A stretch of DNA of 64,000 nt. It comes from Flavobacteriales bacterium (GTDB lineage Bacteria; Bacteroidota; Bacteroidia; Flavobacteriales_E; Vicingaceae). Positions within the stretch are counted from its first letter, which is position 1. Every line of letters starts with the position of its first letter. Of this stretch, positions 9,464 through 18,091 are shown piece after piece. Location of the stretch: NCBI GenBank assembly GCA_020635815.1, contig JACJZB010000001.1, positions 124,001 through 188,000 of the forward strand, given 5' to 3'. Both the position numbers and the translations under genes were made by a program. A model generated the notes under the pieces. The model searched no databases. It saw only the letters and a program-made list of their open reading frames with translations, and was not told where the DNA came from.

Positions 9464-10117
9464 TTACTGAACAATATTTCCGTCTTTCATCACTAATTTT
9501 TTATCTGCCATATTTGCCAATTCTTCGTTGTGTGTAACTATAATAAAGGTTTGGTTAAACTCTTCTCTTAGTTTAAAAAATAGTTCGTGTAAATCTTTTG
9601 CCGAAGCAGAATCTAAATTTCCTGATGGTTCGTCAGCTAATATTACCGATGGATTATTAATTAATGCTCTACATACCGCAACACGTTGTTGTTCACCTCC
9701 AGATAGTTCAGAAGGTTTGTGATTTGCTCTTTCCAATAGTCCAAGAATTGTAAGTAACTCTTTAGCTTTCTTTTCAGCTTCTGCTTTAGGCGTTTTATGA
9801 ATAAATGCTGGGATACAAATGTTTTCTAAGGCAGTAAATTCAGGTAATAAGTGGTGAAATTGAAAAACGAAACCGATGTTTTTATTTCTAAACAATGATA
9901 ATTGTTTATCACTTAAACTGTTTGCTATTACATCATTAATTTTTACAGTTCCTTTATCGGGTAAATCCAATGTTCCAATAATTTGTAATAAAGTAGATTT
10001 TCCAGCTCCCGAAGCACCTACAATGGAAATAACTTTTCCTTGCTCTATCGTTAAATTAACTCCTTTTAAAACCTTTAAATCACCGTAAGATTTATGGATA
10101 TTTTCAATTTCAATCAT
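9464..10117 (-). CDS. LolD-like ABC transporter ATP-binding protein
   Basis: 217 residues with Walker A GASGAGKST (34-42), Q-loop, signature LSGGEQQR (about 138-145), Walker B VILADEP and the H-switch TH. Length and the segment GFVFQFHHLLPEFTALEN identify the MacB/LolD/FtsE group, which power FtsX-like permeases, for example for lipoprotein release. No permease gene is adjacent, so the partner must be elsewhere, as is common for lolD in Bacteroidota. Confidence 0.88.
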   Translation of the reverse strand: MIEIENIHKSYGDLKVLKGVNLTIEQGKVISIVGASGAGKSTLLQIIGTLDLPDKGTVKINDVIANSLSDKQLSLFRNKNIGFVFQFHHLLPEFTALENICIPAFIHKTPKAEAEKKAKELLTILGLLERANHKPSELSGGEQQRVAVCRALINNPSVILADEPSGNLDSASAKDLHELFFKLREEFNQTFIIVTHNEELANMADKKLVMKDGNIVQ

Positions 10118-10202
10118 AATTCAATGTTAAGAATACTAAATTAGAATTAAAAACAATTAACATCTTGATAAGATGATAAATATATAAATATAAAGGATTT
10201 GA

Positions 10203-10847
10203 TTAAATTATTATTCTCTTTTTATAAGCATAATTAATTAGTTCAGCTGTATTATTAAGACCAAGTTTCTTTAAGATGTTTCTTCGGTGAGTTTCTATGG
10301 TTCTATAGCTTAAACCTATAATCTCTGCAGTTTCTTTATTGGTTTTGCCATTTGCAATATGTTTAATAATTCCAATTTCTCTATCCGAAAGATCTATTTC
10401 ATTCTGTTTAGAATTTGTTGATTGAAATAGTTGATTTACCATGGTGGAAGTAACATCATTACTGTAATAATTTTTACCAGTTGCAACTACTTTTACAGCG
10501 TCTAATAAGATTGATGAATTTGTATCTTTTAAAACATAACCTATAGCCCCAGATTTTATCATATCTATAATATAAGACTCTTCGTTGTGCATGGTTAAGG
10601 CAAGTACGTTTATTTTAGCATAAAGTTTTTTAATAATTTCAGTTGCATCAATCCCATTTAATTGCGGCATATTAATATCCATTAAAACAACATCAATTGC
10701 ATTGTTTTTTTCTAAGTATTTAATTGCTTCTATACCATTAGAGGCTTCTCCTACCACTTCAATATTTTTGTCAGAATTTAGAATATATCGAATTCCATCT
10801 CTTACAATTTTATGGTCATCTACTAATAGTGTTTTTATTTTTTTCAT
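10203..10847 (-). CDS. NarL/LuxR-type response regulator
   Basis: 214 residues. Receiver domain with acidic pair D10-D11, phospho-acceptor D57 in VVLMDINMP and K about 107; then a LuxR-type HTH at about 150-205 (LSDREIGIIKHIANGKTNKE, followed by GLSYRTIETHRRNILKKL). It is the last gene of a five-gene operon and lies 37 nt after a receiver/PAS/HisKA_3 kinase, its likely cognate partner, since HisKA_3 kinases normally pair with NarL-type regulators. Confidence 0.92.
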   Translation of the reverse strand: MKKIKTLLVDDHKIVRDGIRYILNSDKNIEVVGEASNGIEAIKYLEKNNAIDVVLMDINMPQLNGIDATEIIKKLYAKINVLALTMHNEESYIIDMIKSGAIGYVLKDTNSSILLDAVKVVATGKNYYSNDVTSTMVNQLFQSTNSKQNEIDLSDREIGIIKHIANGKTNKETAEIIGLSYRTIETHRRNILKKLGLNNTAELINYAYKKRIII

Positions 10848-10884
10848 TTTTTTTCTAGTGCTATGATTTCAATCTCTTGTGTTG

Positions 10885-12252
10885 TTATTTTAATGGGATA
10901 TCAACTTCTATTTTTGTACCTCCTCCTATTTTACTTTGGACGTTAAGATTTCCTTTTAATGATTTTACTCTAGATTTTATATTTGCTATTCCTAATCCAT
11001 TGCTGATGTTGCTGACATCAAAACCAACACCATCATCATTTAAAGCCAATAATAATTTATTTTGACTGATTTGAAAGGAAATGTTTATGTTTTTACAATT
11101 GGCATGTTTAATAGAATTTTGAATAAACTCTTGAATAATTCGATATAAACCTATTTCTAAATCTTTATCTAGAGCATGAACTTTTTGGTTAAACTCTGTG
11201 TTAATTGATAAATTATTTTTAGAATAATTTATACAAAGTTGATTAATTGCTTTTTCAATTCCAAAATCAGTAAGCACGGGAGGGGTTATTCCGTAACAAA
11301 TACTTCTTAATTGTTGAATTGATGATGAAAGTAAATTAGAAATATCATCTATCAATTCAATTTGGTTTTTTGATGCGTTTGGTTTTAATTGTTCTAATTG
11401 AAACTTAATTCCAACTAACGATTGTCCTACACTATCATGCAAGTCTCTTGCAATTCTACCACGTTCATTTTCTTGTGCCGCAATTGTTGATTTTATTATT
11501 AATTGATCAAGAGCTACATTTTCGGATATGTCTCGAATTATTGCTTGAAAAGTAAAGGAATCATCATAATTGTCAGCAATTTTTGATGCTGAGATTAAAC
11601 ACGTTTTTTCTATTCCATTAAAAGCTAATTTACTTTCGTAATTAATAATTCCTTTTTTATTGTTTAGTAAGGTGTTAAAAATATAGTCAGCTTCTATTTT
11701 GTTAGAAACTAAATCAGTTAACAAAGTTAAATTTAGTTGAGGTTTAGTTGTACTAAATAATTCTAAAGAAGCTTTGTTATAATCTATGAGCCTCCCTTTT
11801 TGGTCAAAAATCATAATTGCATCATTACTTTCAGCAAAAACTTTTTGGTATTTATTTTTTAGTTTATTATTCTGTTCCTTTAACTGGTAGAGTAAATAAG
11901 CATTTTCGATGGTAACTTTTAATTCATATTCATCCCAAGGTTTATTGATGTACTTGTAAACCTGTCCTTTATTAATAGCATCTTTTACTGCATTAATGTC
12001 GCTATAGCCAGTCAACAAAATACGAATAGGGTTTGGATAATCATCCAATATCGATTCAAAGAACTCTACTCCAGTCATTTCTGGCATACGCTGATCAGCA
12101 ATTAAAATCTCAATTCCATTTGTTTTTAAAATCTCAATTCCTTTTATGGCACTGTCGGCAATGTAAACATCAAACACTCTTCTAAACGACGAATTAAACG
12201 CCATTAAATTATCGTGTTCATCATCAACATATAATACTTTTATTTTTTCCAT
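10885..12252 (-). CDS. Receiver-PAS-HisKA_3 hybrid histidine kinase
   Basis: 455 residues. N-terminal receiver (1-125; D53 in ILIADQRMP, K about 104 in NKPW), a PAS domain (about 135-245), a HisKA_3 dimerisation domain with the phospho-His in ARDLHDSVGQ (about residue 271), and a HATPase_c domain (DDGVGFD, GLGIANIKSR). No membrane segments, so a cytoplasmic second-tier kinase that could take phosphate from the 7TM kinase encoded 3 nt upstream and pass it to the LuxR-type regulator downstream. Its receiver is strongly similar to the lone receiver at 17546. Confidence 0.9.
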   Translation of the reverse strand: MEKIKVLYVDDEHDNLMAFNSSFRRVFDVYIADSAIKGIEILKTNGIEILIADQRMPEMTGVEFFESILDDYPNPIRILLTGYSDINAVKDAINKGQVYKYINKPWDEYELKVTIENAYLLYQLKEQNNKLKNKYQKVFAESNDAIMIFDQKGRLIDYNKASLELFSTTKPQLNLTLLTDLVSNKIEADYIFNTLLNNKKGIINYESKLAFNGIEKTCLISASKIADNYDDSFTFQAIIRDISENVALDQLIIKSTIAAQENERGRIARDLHDSVGQSLVGIKFQLEQLKPNASKNQIELIDDISNLLSSSIQQLRSICYGITPPVLTDFGIEKAINQLCINYSKNNLSINTEFNQKVHALDKDLEIGLYRIIQEFIQNSIKHANCKNINISFQISQNKLLLALNDDGVGFDVSNISNGLGIANIKSRVKSLKGNLNVQSKIGGGTKIEVDIPLK

Positions 12253-12255
12253 ACC

Positions 12256-14331
12256 TTATATATTCTGTTGTTTTATTGGTAATGTTATTGTAAACGTTGT
12301 CCCTCTATTTATGATAGAATTTACTTCTATTTTTCCTTTATGATTTTCAATAATTCGATAAACAATGGATAACCCCAAACCAGTACCTTCACCTATTTTT
12401 TTTGTAGTAAAAAAAGGTTCAAATATTTTTGCTTTTGTTTCCTCTGTCATTCCATAACCATTATCACTTATTAATATTTTAATAGTTTTAGCTTCAGAAA
12501 GAGTAGTAACCTCGACTTTTCCTTTTCCTGGTCGGGTAGTATTTTCTTTTGTTGCTTGTATGGCATTATTAATAACATTAAGAAAAACTTGGTTGAGTTT
12601 ACCAGGAAAACATTCAATTTCAGGAAGTGGATTTAAATTTAGCAGAAGGTCAACATCAAAAGAAGTACTTTTGAGGATGGTTAATGTAGATTCAATTCCT
12701 TCGTTAATATTAGCTAATGTTAAATCATTTTCATCAAGACGAGAAAAAGTTTTTAGTCCTTTCACTATTTCTGCGGTTCTTTTTGCACCAGTTTCAATTC
12801 CGTTAATAATGGTGTTTAATTCGGTTTTTAAGAACTCATAATCTAGTTCTTGTTTTAGCGTGTTTATTTCATTAAGTTTTTCATTAATATTTGAAGATGA
12901 ATTAATTTCTTCATACTTCTTAATAATTGTTTTTAGGTCATCAATATCTTGTTTAAGTGGGGGAATATTTGATGATACAAAGTTAATTGGGTTATTAATT
13001 TCGTGAGCAATACCAGCAGTTAATTGCCCTAATGAAGACATCTTTTCGGCATCTACTAATTGTGATTGAGTTTCTTTAAGATTTTTTAATGTTTTATTTA
13101 GTTCTGTAGTTCGTTCATCTACTTTTTGTTCTAAAATAACATTTTGATTCATTATCAATTCTTCTTTTTCTGCTTGAATGATATTAATTTTATTGGCTAG
13201 GGCGAATGAAAGCAATACTGTTTCAATAGCAGAACCAATTTGCATGGTGTATCGGGTAAAATTATTAAATGGAAGGATTTCAAAATCTTTAAGAATAAAT
13301 ATAATTACACCTATTAAAAATATTCCCCAAGCAATTAAAAAATACTTAGCAGGTTTGTATCCTTTTTTTATGATATAAATAGAAGTTCCCAGCATAAATA
13401 AAGAAACCAATCCTGCGTTAATTTGAAGTAATTTTTGACTTAATTCAAAGTTTCGTAAAAAAACAAGTATAATAGGTATTAGGTAAAGAGTTGCGAATAA
13501 AAATGAAAGTTTAAACAAAGACCTATTGTAAAAGTTTACTTTTAAAAAAACATTCATAAATGCCATTCCCGCTATACCAACTAATGCGGGAAGAATAAAT
13601 AAGCTATATTGGTTTATTATGGGGTAATTTGGCCATAAATACTGAAAAGGATAACCTTGTAAACTTGTTTGTGTTAAGAGAATAAGTATGATATAGACTA
13701 CATAATAGATGTAGCTTTTATCTTTTACAGCTAAAAAAACAAAAAGATTATAAAAGATCATTACTAACATAATCCCAAAATAGAGACCAGAAAGAATATC
13801 TCTATTTTTTATTTGATTGAAGATCGCATTTTGAGGGCCTATCTTTATAGGTAACTGAATACCTTCTGTACTTATAATTTTAAGGTAGAAGACTTTTGTT
13901 TCATGTTGAGGGATGTTTATGTCAAAAAGATAATTAGGATCTTGATATTTTCGACTTATAAAAGGTAAATTCTCTCCAGCTTCAATAACACTGTATTTAT
14001 CTGTAGAGTCAGGAAAATAAAATTCAATATAATCTAATGAGGGTAAAGATAATTCTAGAATGAAATGCTTTAGTTTGCTTAAGTTCTTTATAGTCATCTG
14101 AATCCAAAAAGTAGAATTAGAAACTCCTAAGTTGGGCACAATTTGCTTATGTTTTTTAAAAGGTTTATTTAATATATCGTTAATCGAAAGTAATGAAGTT
14201 GAATCTTCATAAATTAATAGATTAGAGCTAATATTAGTTACCTTATCTTCTTCAGGAATATTAATAGTATTTGAATAGGTGTAGCAACTATTTAGAAATA
14301 GAATCAAAGATATTATGATTTTTATTTTCAT
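12256..14331 (-). CDS. 7TMR-DISM sensor histidine kinase
   Basis: 691 residues. N-terminal signal sequence (1-20), an extracellular beta-sandwich domain of the 7TMR-DISM type (about 25-170; NSTFWIQMTIKN is characteristic), seven hydrophobic segments (about 178-385), a coiled coil, a HisKA domain with AGIAHEINNPINF (His about 441) and a HATPase_c domain with NAIQATKEN, DNGYGMT and GTGLGLSIVYR. The extracellular domain is of the class thought to bind carbohydrate or other small ligands. The gap to the GNAT-fold gene upstream is 10 nt, to the next kinase 3 nt, so all are one operon. Confidence 0.9.
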   Translation of the reverse strand: MKIKIIISLILFLNSCYTYSNTINIPEEDKVTNISSNLLIYEDSTSLLSINDILNKPFKKHKQIVPNLGVSNSTFWIQMTIKNLSKLKHFILELSLPSLDYIEFYFPDSTDKYSVIEAGENLPFISRKYQDPNYLFDINIPQHETKVFYLKIISTEGIQLPIKIGPQNAIFNQIKNRDILSGLYFGIMLVMIFYNLFVFLAVKDKSYIYYVVYIILILLTQTSLQGYPFQYLWPNYPIINQYSLFILPALVGIAGMAFMNVFLKVNFYNRSLFKLSFLFATLYLIPIILVFLRNFELSQKLLQINAGLVSLFMLGTSIYIIKKGYKPAKYFLIAWGIFLIGVIIFILKDFEILPFNNFTRYTMQIGSAIETVLLSFALANKINIIQAEKEELIMNQNVILEQKVDERTTELNKTLKNLKETQSQLVDAEKMSSLGQLTAGIAHEINNPINFVSSNIPPLKQDIDDLKTIIKKYEEINSSSNINEKLNEINTLKQELDYEFLKTELNTIINGIETGAKRTAEIVKGLKTFSRLDENDLTLANINEGIESTLTILKSTSFDVDLLLNLNPLPEIECFPGKLNQVFLNVINNAIQATKENTTRPGKGKVEVTTLSEAKTIKILISDNGYGMTEETKAKIFEPFFTTKKIGEGTGLGLSIVYRIIENHKGKIEVNSIINRGTTFTITLPIKQQNI

Positions 14332-14341
14332 TTTTGAGCTG

Positions 14342-15079
14342 TTATTTTTTGTTGATATAAATCAAATCTTTTATAATAGGATATTTAATATTATAATCAA
14401 TAATTACTTTTTTTCCTGTATCTTTTTCAATACGCTGCTGATTCAAATTAGCTCTTAAAGATGTCATAATTTCTTTATCATATTTAGCAGCATCTTCAAG
14501 CGTTATTGCGTTTAGTATTCCTACTAAATGAGCTATTAATTTATCATTAGGATAATAGAATTTTCCATTATTACCTACGGACTTATCAACAACAAAACCA
14601 ACATTATTAAACATTTTTAATGTAACATCTCCACAAATACCAGTCATAGTTTTAAAGTTTAACTGACTAGAAGAAGCAATTGCTGCTCTAACCATATAAA
14701 CACCTATTCCTAACCCTCTTAACCTATTATCAATCCATAAACCAGATAGTTCTCCAATTCCACCATTTAAAGCAAAATGAGTCACGATGTCATAAATTTG
14801 TGTGTCCATATAACCAACAGCTTCTTCGACTGGTAAAGGCAGAATGCCGTCAGCTAATTGAATTCGAATACCTCCCAGCATTTCATTGGTATTATAGTCT
14901 TCAATTATTAAACAATAAATATTTGGGTTTTGTATCCATAAATTATTATTTGAAGTAATATTAGCAATACCAAAGTCAGCTAAAACTTTGACATGACCTT
15001 TTAAATATTGTTTGCACAATATAGGTTCATCAACAGTTCTAAAACCTTTAACTTTTAAATGAGGTAATTTACTATTCAT
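14342..15079 (-). CDS. GNAT-fold acyltransferase encoded with the ThiF/nitroreductase fusion
   Basis: 245 residues. A GNAT core is visible: YCLIIEDYNTNEMLGGIRI (beta2-beta3), then ELSGLWIDNRLRGLGIG (110-126), which carries motif A (R-G-x-G-I-G), then a MFNNVGF segment (156-162). The order of a GGIRI strand, a loop with LPLPVEE, and an ELS-x-LWI strand is also seen in the acyl-homoserine-lactone synthase branch of this superfamily, so the donor may be an acyl-CoA rather than acetyl-CoA. That is inference. The gene overlaps the end of the ThiF/nitroreductase gene by 8 nt, which points to translational coupling and joint function. Confidence 0.75.
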   Translation of the reverse strand: MNSKLPHLKVKGFRTVDEPILCKQYLKGHVKVLADFGIANITSNNNLWIQNPNIYCLIIEDYNTNEMLGGIRIQLADGILPLPVEEAVGYMDTQIYDIVTHFALNGGIGELSGLWIDNRLRGLGIGVYMVRAAIASSSQLNFKTMTGICGDVTLKMFNNVGFVVDKSVGNNGKFYYPNDKLIAHLVGILNAITLEDAAKYDKEIMTSLRANLNQQRIEKDTGKKVIIDYNIKYPIIKDLIYINKK

Positions 15080-17414
15080 ACATTAATACATCTTCAATAG
15101 TTCTTCTTAAAGCTATTACTTTAGGTTCAGGGGCAACAGCTAACCTAAAAAAGAATACATCTTTTTCGTTTTCTTCCAATGCACAAACTTGTCTTAGGTT
15201 TTGGTATTGTATTTTTAATTCATTTTTAATTTCATCTATATCATCAAAATTATTGTCGCCAACTTTTGCAAATAAAAAGGTGTTGATTGACATAGGCTGA
15301 AAGGCAATTTCTTTCTCGGTAGCAGCAAGCCATAATTTTTGTACTGCTCTCCCTCCTTCAAAAAAACTATTAGCATCAAATGAAGGCATAGTTATTATTC
15401 CTAATGCTGAAGATGAATCAACTGCTTTTTGAGAGAGCTTTCCAAACTCGTTTCCCAATTTCCATTTTTTTATGTGTTTGGTAACATTCCAATTTTTTGA
15501 AACAATTAAACCTGCTCTTTCGGTTGGGGTTAAATCAATTGTATTTATGTCTATACCATCCCTAGTTTCTTCAACTTCTTTTTTGTTCCACCTTATTTCA
15601 TGAATAAAGTGAGAGTGTCCAACTTTATTGGTCATAAATAATTTATCAACTTCTGAAAGAATTGATTTTAATTTGTCGATATCTCCAGGTTCTTTAAATA
15701 ATTTGAGTTTTGCACCAGGAATGTTATTTATGATATTAGTAAAATATAATTCTAGTTCAGGTTTTAAAGGAACTCTATTACTTAGGTTACGATTAGTAAG
15801 TCTTTTGGATATAAAATCGGTTAAATTATTATTTTGATGAGAAACTGTTTTGTCTGTTTTTGTTTTAAAAAACTTAAAAGCTGCAATTAAGTCGTTACCT
15901 ACACCCAGAGGAAATTTTTCAACCTCAACCTCATAGCCCATTTGTTGAGTTTTTAATATTAAATTTTCTGTTGCTGCACCTAAGCTTATTAATGATGCAG
16001 TATTTTTATAATTTAAGATAGAAACACATCTATTAACATCATTAAAAAGCAATAAATTTCTTCCTTTATATAACCATTTCCATGGTTGCACGTTTCCTCC
16101 AGAAGGAGCCATAATTGCATATTTAACAATCTTTTCTATTTCACTTGTTGTTAATTCAACACTTTGATTGTCATTTTCTTTAAAAAGTTTTTCATTGGCT
16201 TCTTTAAGAATTTCTTTATAATCGTCGAGGTTTGTTTTTGGAATAATGTTTATATGTTCTTCTGCATTATTGGCAGAAATATAATCTATTACATCGTCAT
16301 TAATTAATGTTTCAACATCAACAAAGTATCTCCCTGACTTTGTAAATTGATTTAATAAAACCCTTCTACAAACATCCGTACAAATTCCTCCCCCCATAAT
16401 AACTCCAGATGCGAGTTGAGGCCATGTTGTAATCGTGCTTTCAATTTCAAGCATAGAAGCTTTTAATCTTTCTGATGAAGTTTCTAAACCTAACATTGGT
16501 AACAAATAAGGAACTTTTTCCTCATTTGTTTTTGCTTGTTTAGCTAAGTTTAAATCTAAATGGTTAACTAATCCATGGAGGATAGGTAGGTTAGGCTCTA
16601 TATCAAATCGTTCTATATCAATCATTCCTCGATCATTCGTATCCATTACCACAGGAACTCCGAATTCTTTAGCTTTTTGGCGAGCATAGATTTTAGTACT
16701 CAACCCATCGCAAACCTCTATACATAAATCCATTTTTTTTCCGTTTGGAAAGAAAAAATCATTCATGTTTTCTTCTGTTAGGCCATCAGAAAGGCAAGTT
16801 ACTTTTAAATAAGGGTCAATTTCAGCTATTTCCCGAGCAACAATTACGGTTTTTTTCAAATTAAAATTCTGAACACCAGTTTGAATTCGATTTAGGTTTG
16901 AAAGTTCAATTACATCAAAATCGGCAATAATTAATTCGCCACAAATTCTTTCCATTGCAATAGTTATTGCAATAGCTTTACCAACGGATAAGCCAATAAT
17001 TCCAATTGTTTTTTTACTCAATTCAATTTCTTCTTCTGGAGTAATTTTATATTGGTTTCGATTTGTTCTTACTTCAACAAATTCTTCTTCATTTAATAAA
17101 TGAATAACTTTGTTTAACCAAGGATAATATACCCAAACTCCATAATCATATAAGGGCTCACCATTTAAGTAATTTTTTACTTTATTTTCAAGTTCGGTAT
17201 CGGTAAATTTTGTTTTTGGATTTCTTAATTTAATGAGTTCACTTAGTTGACTTTCAATTTCGTCAATGATGATAATAGATTCTGTTGAAACTAATAAGTT
17301 AACAAAATCATCCTTATCTTTAGAGTTCATTAAATTATAAAAGACTGGTTTGTATATGTCTTTATTAATTGATTTAGAGTTGTTTAATAATTTTTTGATG
17401 TAAGAGTCTGCCAT
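15072..17414 (-). CDS. Rv1355c-type ThiF (E1-like) and nitroreductase fusion protein
   Basis: 780 residues from the ATG at 17414; a TTG 9 nt further up is possible. Residues about 80-380 are a ThiF/MoeB-like adenylating fold: GIIGLSVGKA (about 138-147) in place of the usual GxGxxG, then ADFDVIELSNLNR, the E1 strand and Arg motif. Residues about 420-780 are a nitroreductase-like FMN domain (IMAPSGGNVQPWKW, and RLTNRNLSNR). The architecture is that of the family named after Mycobacterium Rv1355c, whose function is not known. First gene of the operon that continues with the GNAT-fold protein and two kinases. Activation of a carboxylate by the E1 part and a flavin redox step by the other part are plausible roles, not shown. 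Confidence 0.85.
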   Translation of the reverse strand: MADSYIKKLLNNSKSINKDIYKPVFYNLMNSKDKDDFVNLLVSTESIIIIDEIESQLSELIKLRNPKTKFTDTELENKVKNYLNGEPLYDYGVWVYYPWLNKVIHLLNEEEFVEVRTNRNQYKITPEEEIELSKKTIGIIGLSVGKAIAITIAMERICGELIIADFDVIELSNLNRIQTGVQNFNLKKTVIVAREIAEIDPYLKVTCLSDGLTEENMNDFFFPNGKKMDLCIEVCDGLSTKIYARQKAKEFGVPVVMDTNDRGMIDIERFDIEPNLPILHGLVNHLDLNLAKQAKTNEEKVPYLLPMLGLETSSERLKASMLEIESTITTWPQLASGVIMGGGICTDVCRRVLLNQFTKSGRYFVDVETLINDDVIDYISANNAEEHINIIPKTNLDDYKEILKEANEKLFKENDNQSVELTTSEIEKIVKYAIMAPSGGNVQPWKWLYKGRNLLLFNDVNRCVSILNYKNTASLISLGAATENLILKTQQMGYEVEVEKFPLGVGNDLIAAFKFFKTKTDKTVSHQNNNLTDFISKRLTNRNLSNRVPLKPELELYFTNIINNIPGAKLKLFKEPGDIDKLKSILSEVDKLFMTNKVGHSHFIHEIRWNKKEVEETRDGIDINTIDLTPTERAGLIVSKNWNVTKHIKKWKLGNEFGKLSQKAVDSSSALGIITMPSFDANSFFEGGRAVQKLWLAATEKEIAFQPMSINTFLFAKVGDNNFDDIDEIKNELKIQYQNLRQVCALEENEKDVFFFRLAVAPEPKVIALRRTIEDVLMYE

Positions 17415-17469
17415 ATCAAACAAATTAAGATGAGTATTTTTTAAAGTTATTAATAAAGGTTGAAAAAAT

Positions 17470-17545
17470 TACGCGAAAAACACGTAGTGTTTAGTAAGTA
17501 TAAATACGTACTAGTAGTATAAGTATAATCCCTTAAAGATAAGAT
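17470..17545. promoter_or_regulatory. Divergent control region with nested short palindromes and repeats
   Basis: The 131 nt between the ThiF operon and the divergent receiver gene hold ACAC-GTA-GTGT (about 17479-17489), TACTAGTA (about 17509-17516) and two direct copies of AAGTATAA about 25 nt apart. This density of short symmetric motifs is unlike the flanking intergenic DNA and fits regulator binding, for instance by the LuxR-type regulator of the operon. Confidence 0.4.
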
Positions 17546-18013
17546 ATGGAAAATAAAAAAATAAATGTTTTATATGTAGATGATGAGGTTGACAACCTAA
17601 ATGCTTTTAAGGCTGTATATAGACGAGATTTTAATGTATTTATAGTTGAATCTGCTGCTGAAGGAAGAAAAATATTAGAAAACAATGAGATTGAAGTGAT
17701 TTTAACGGATCAGCGGATGCCCGGAATGACTGGTGTAGAATTTTTAGAATCGATACTTAAGGAGTTTCCAGAAAGTATGCGAATATTAGTTACGGGTTAT
17801 GCCGATATTACTGCGGTTATTGACGCTATAAATAAAGGTCAGGTTTATCGATATGTATCAAAGCCATGGGATAATAAAGATTTAAAAATATTGATTGAGC
17901 AATCTGCGGAAGTGTATCAACTAAGAAAAGAAAAAAAGCAATTAACAGACGATTTAATTAGAACTCAAGGTCAATTAGAATTTATGTTAAGACAAAAGTT
18001 AAGTGCTTTGTAA
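17546..18013 (+). CDS. Single-domain response regulator with coiled-coil tail
   Basis: 155 residues. A receiver domain fills residues 5-125 (acidic pair D12-D13, acceptor D55 in VILTDQRMPG, K about 106 in SKPW), followed by a short coiled coil (128-155). There is no output domain, so it may act as a phosphate sink or shuttle. The receiver is very close to that of the kinase at 10885 (shared QRMPxMTGVEFxESIL and INKGQVYxYxxKPW), so the pair arose by duplication. It is divergent from the ThiF operon. Confidence 0.88.
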   Translation: MENKKINVLYVDDEVDNLNAFKAVYRRDFNVFIVESAAEGRKILENNEIEVILTDQRMPGMTGVEFLESILKEFPESMRILVTGYADITAVIDAINKGQVYRYVSKPWDNKDLKILIEQSAEVYQLRKEKKQLTDDLIRTQGQLEFMLRQKLSAL

Positions 18014-18031
18014 AAGTTTATTAAAAACAGC

Positions 18032-18062
18032 TTTGAAATCCATCTCAAAAAAACTACTTTTG
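18032..18062 (+). promoter_or_regulatory. sucC promoter, full Bacteroidota consensus
   Basis: TTTG (18032-18035), exactly 19 nt, then TACTTTTG (18055-18062): the complete -33/-7 pattern of the primary sigma factor of Bacteroidota, 29 nt before the sucC ATG. Confidence 0.75.
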
Positions 18063-18091
18063 GATGCTAAATTCACAAAATAACTATCGTA

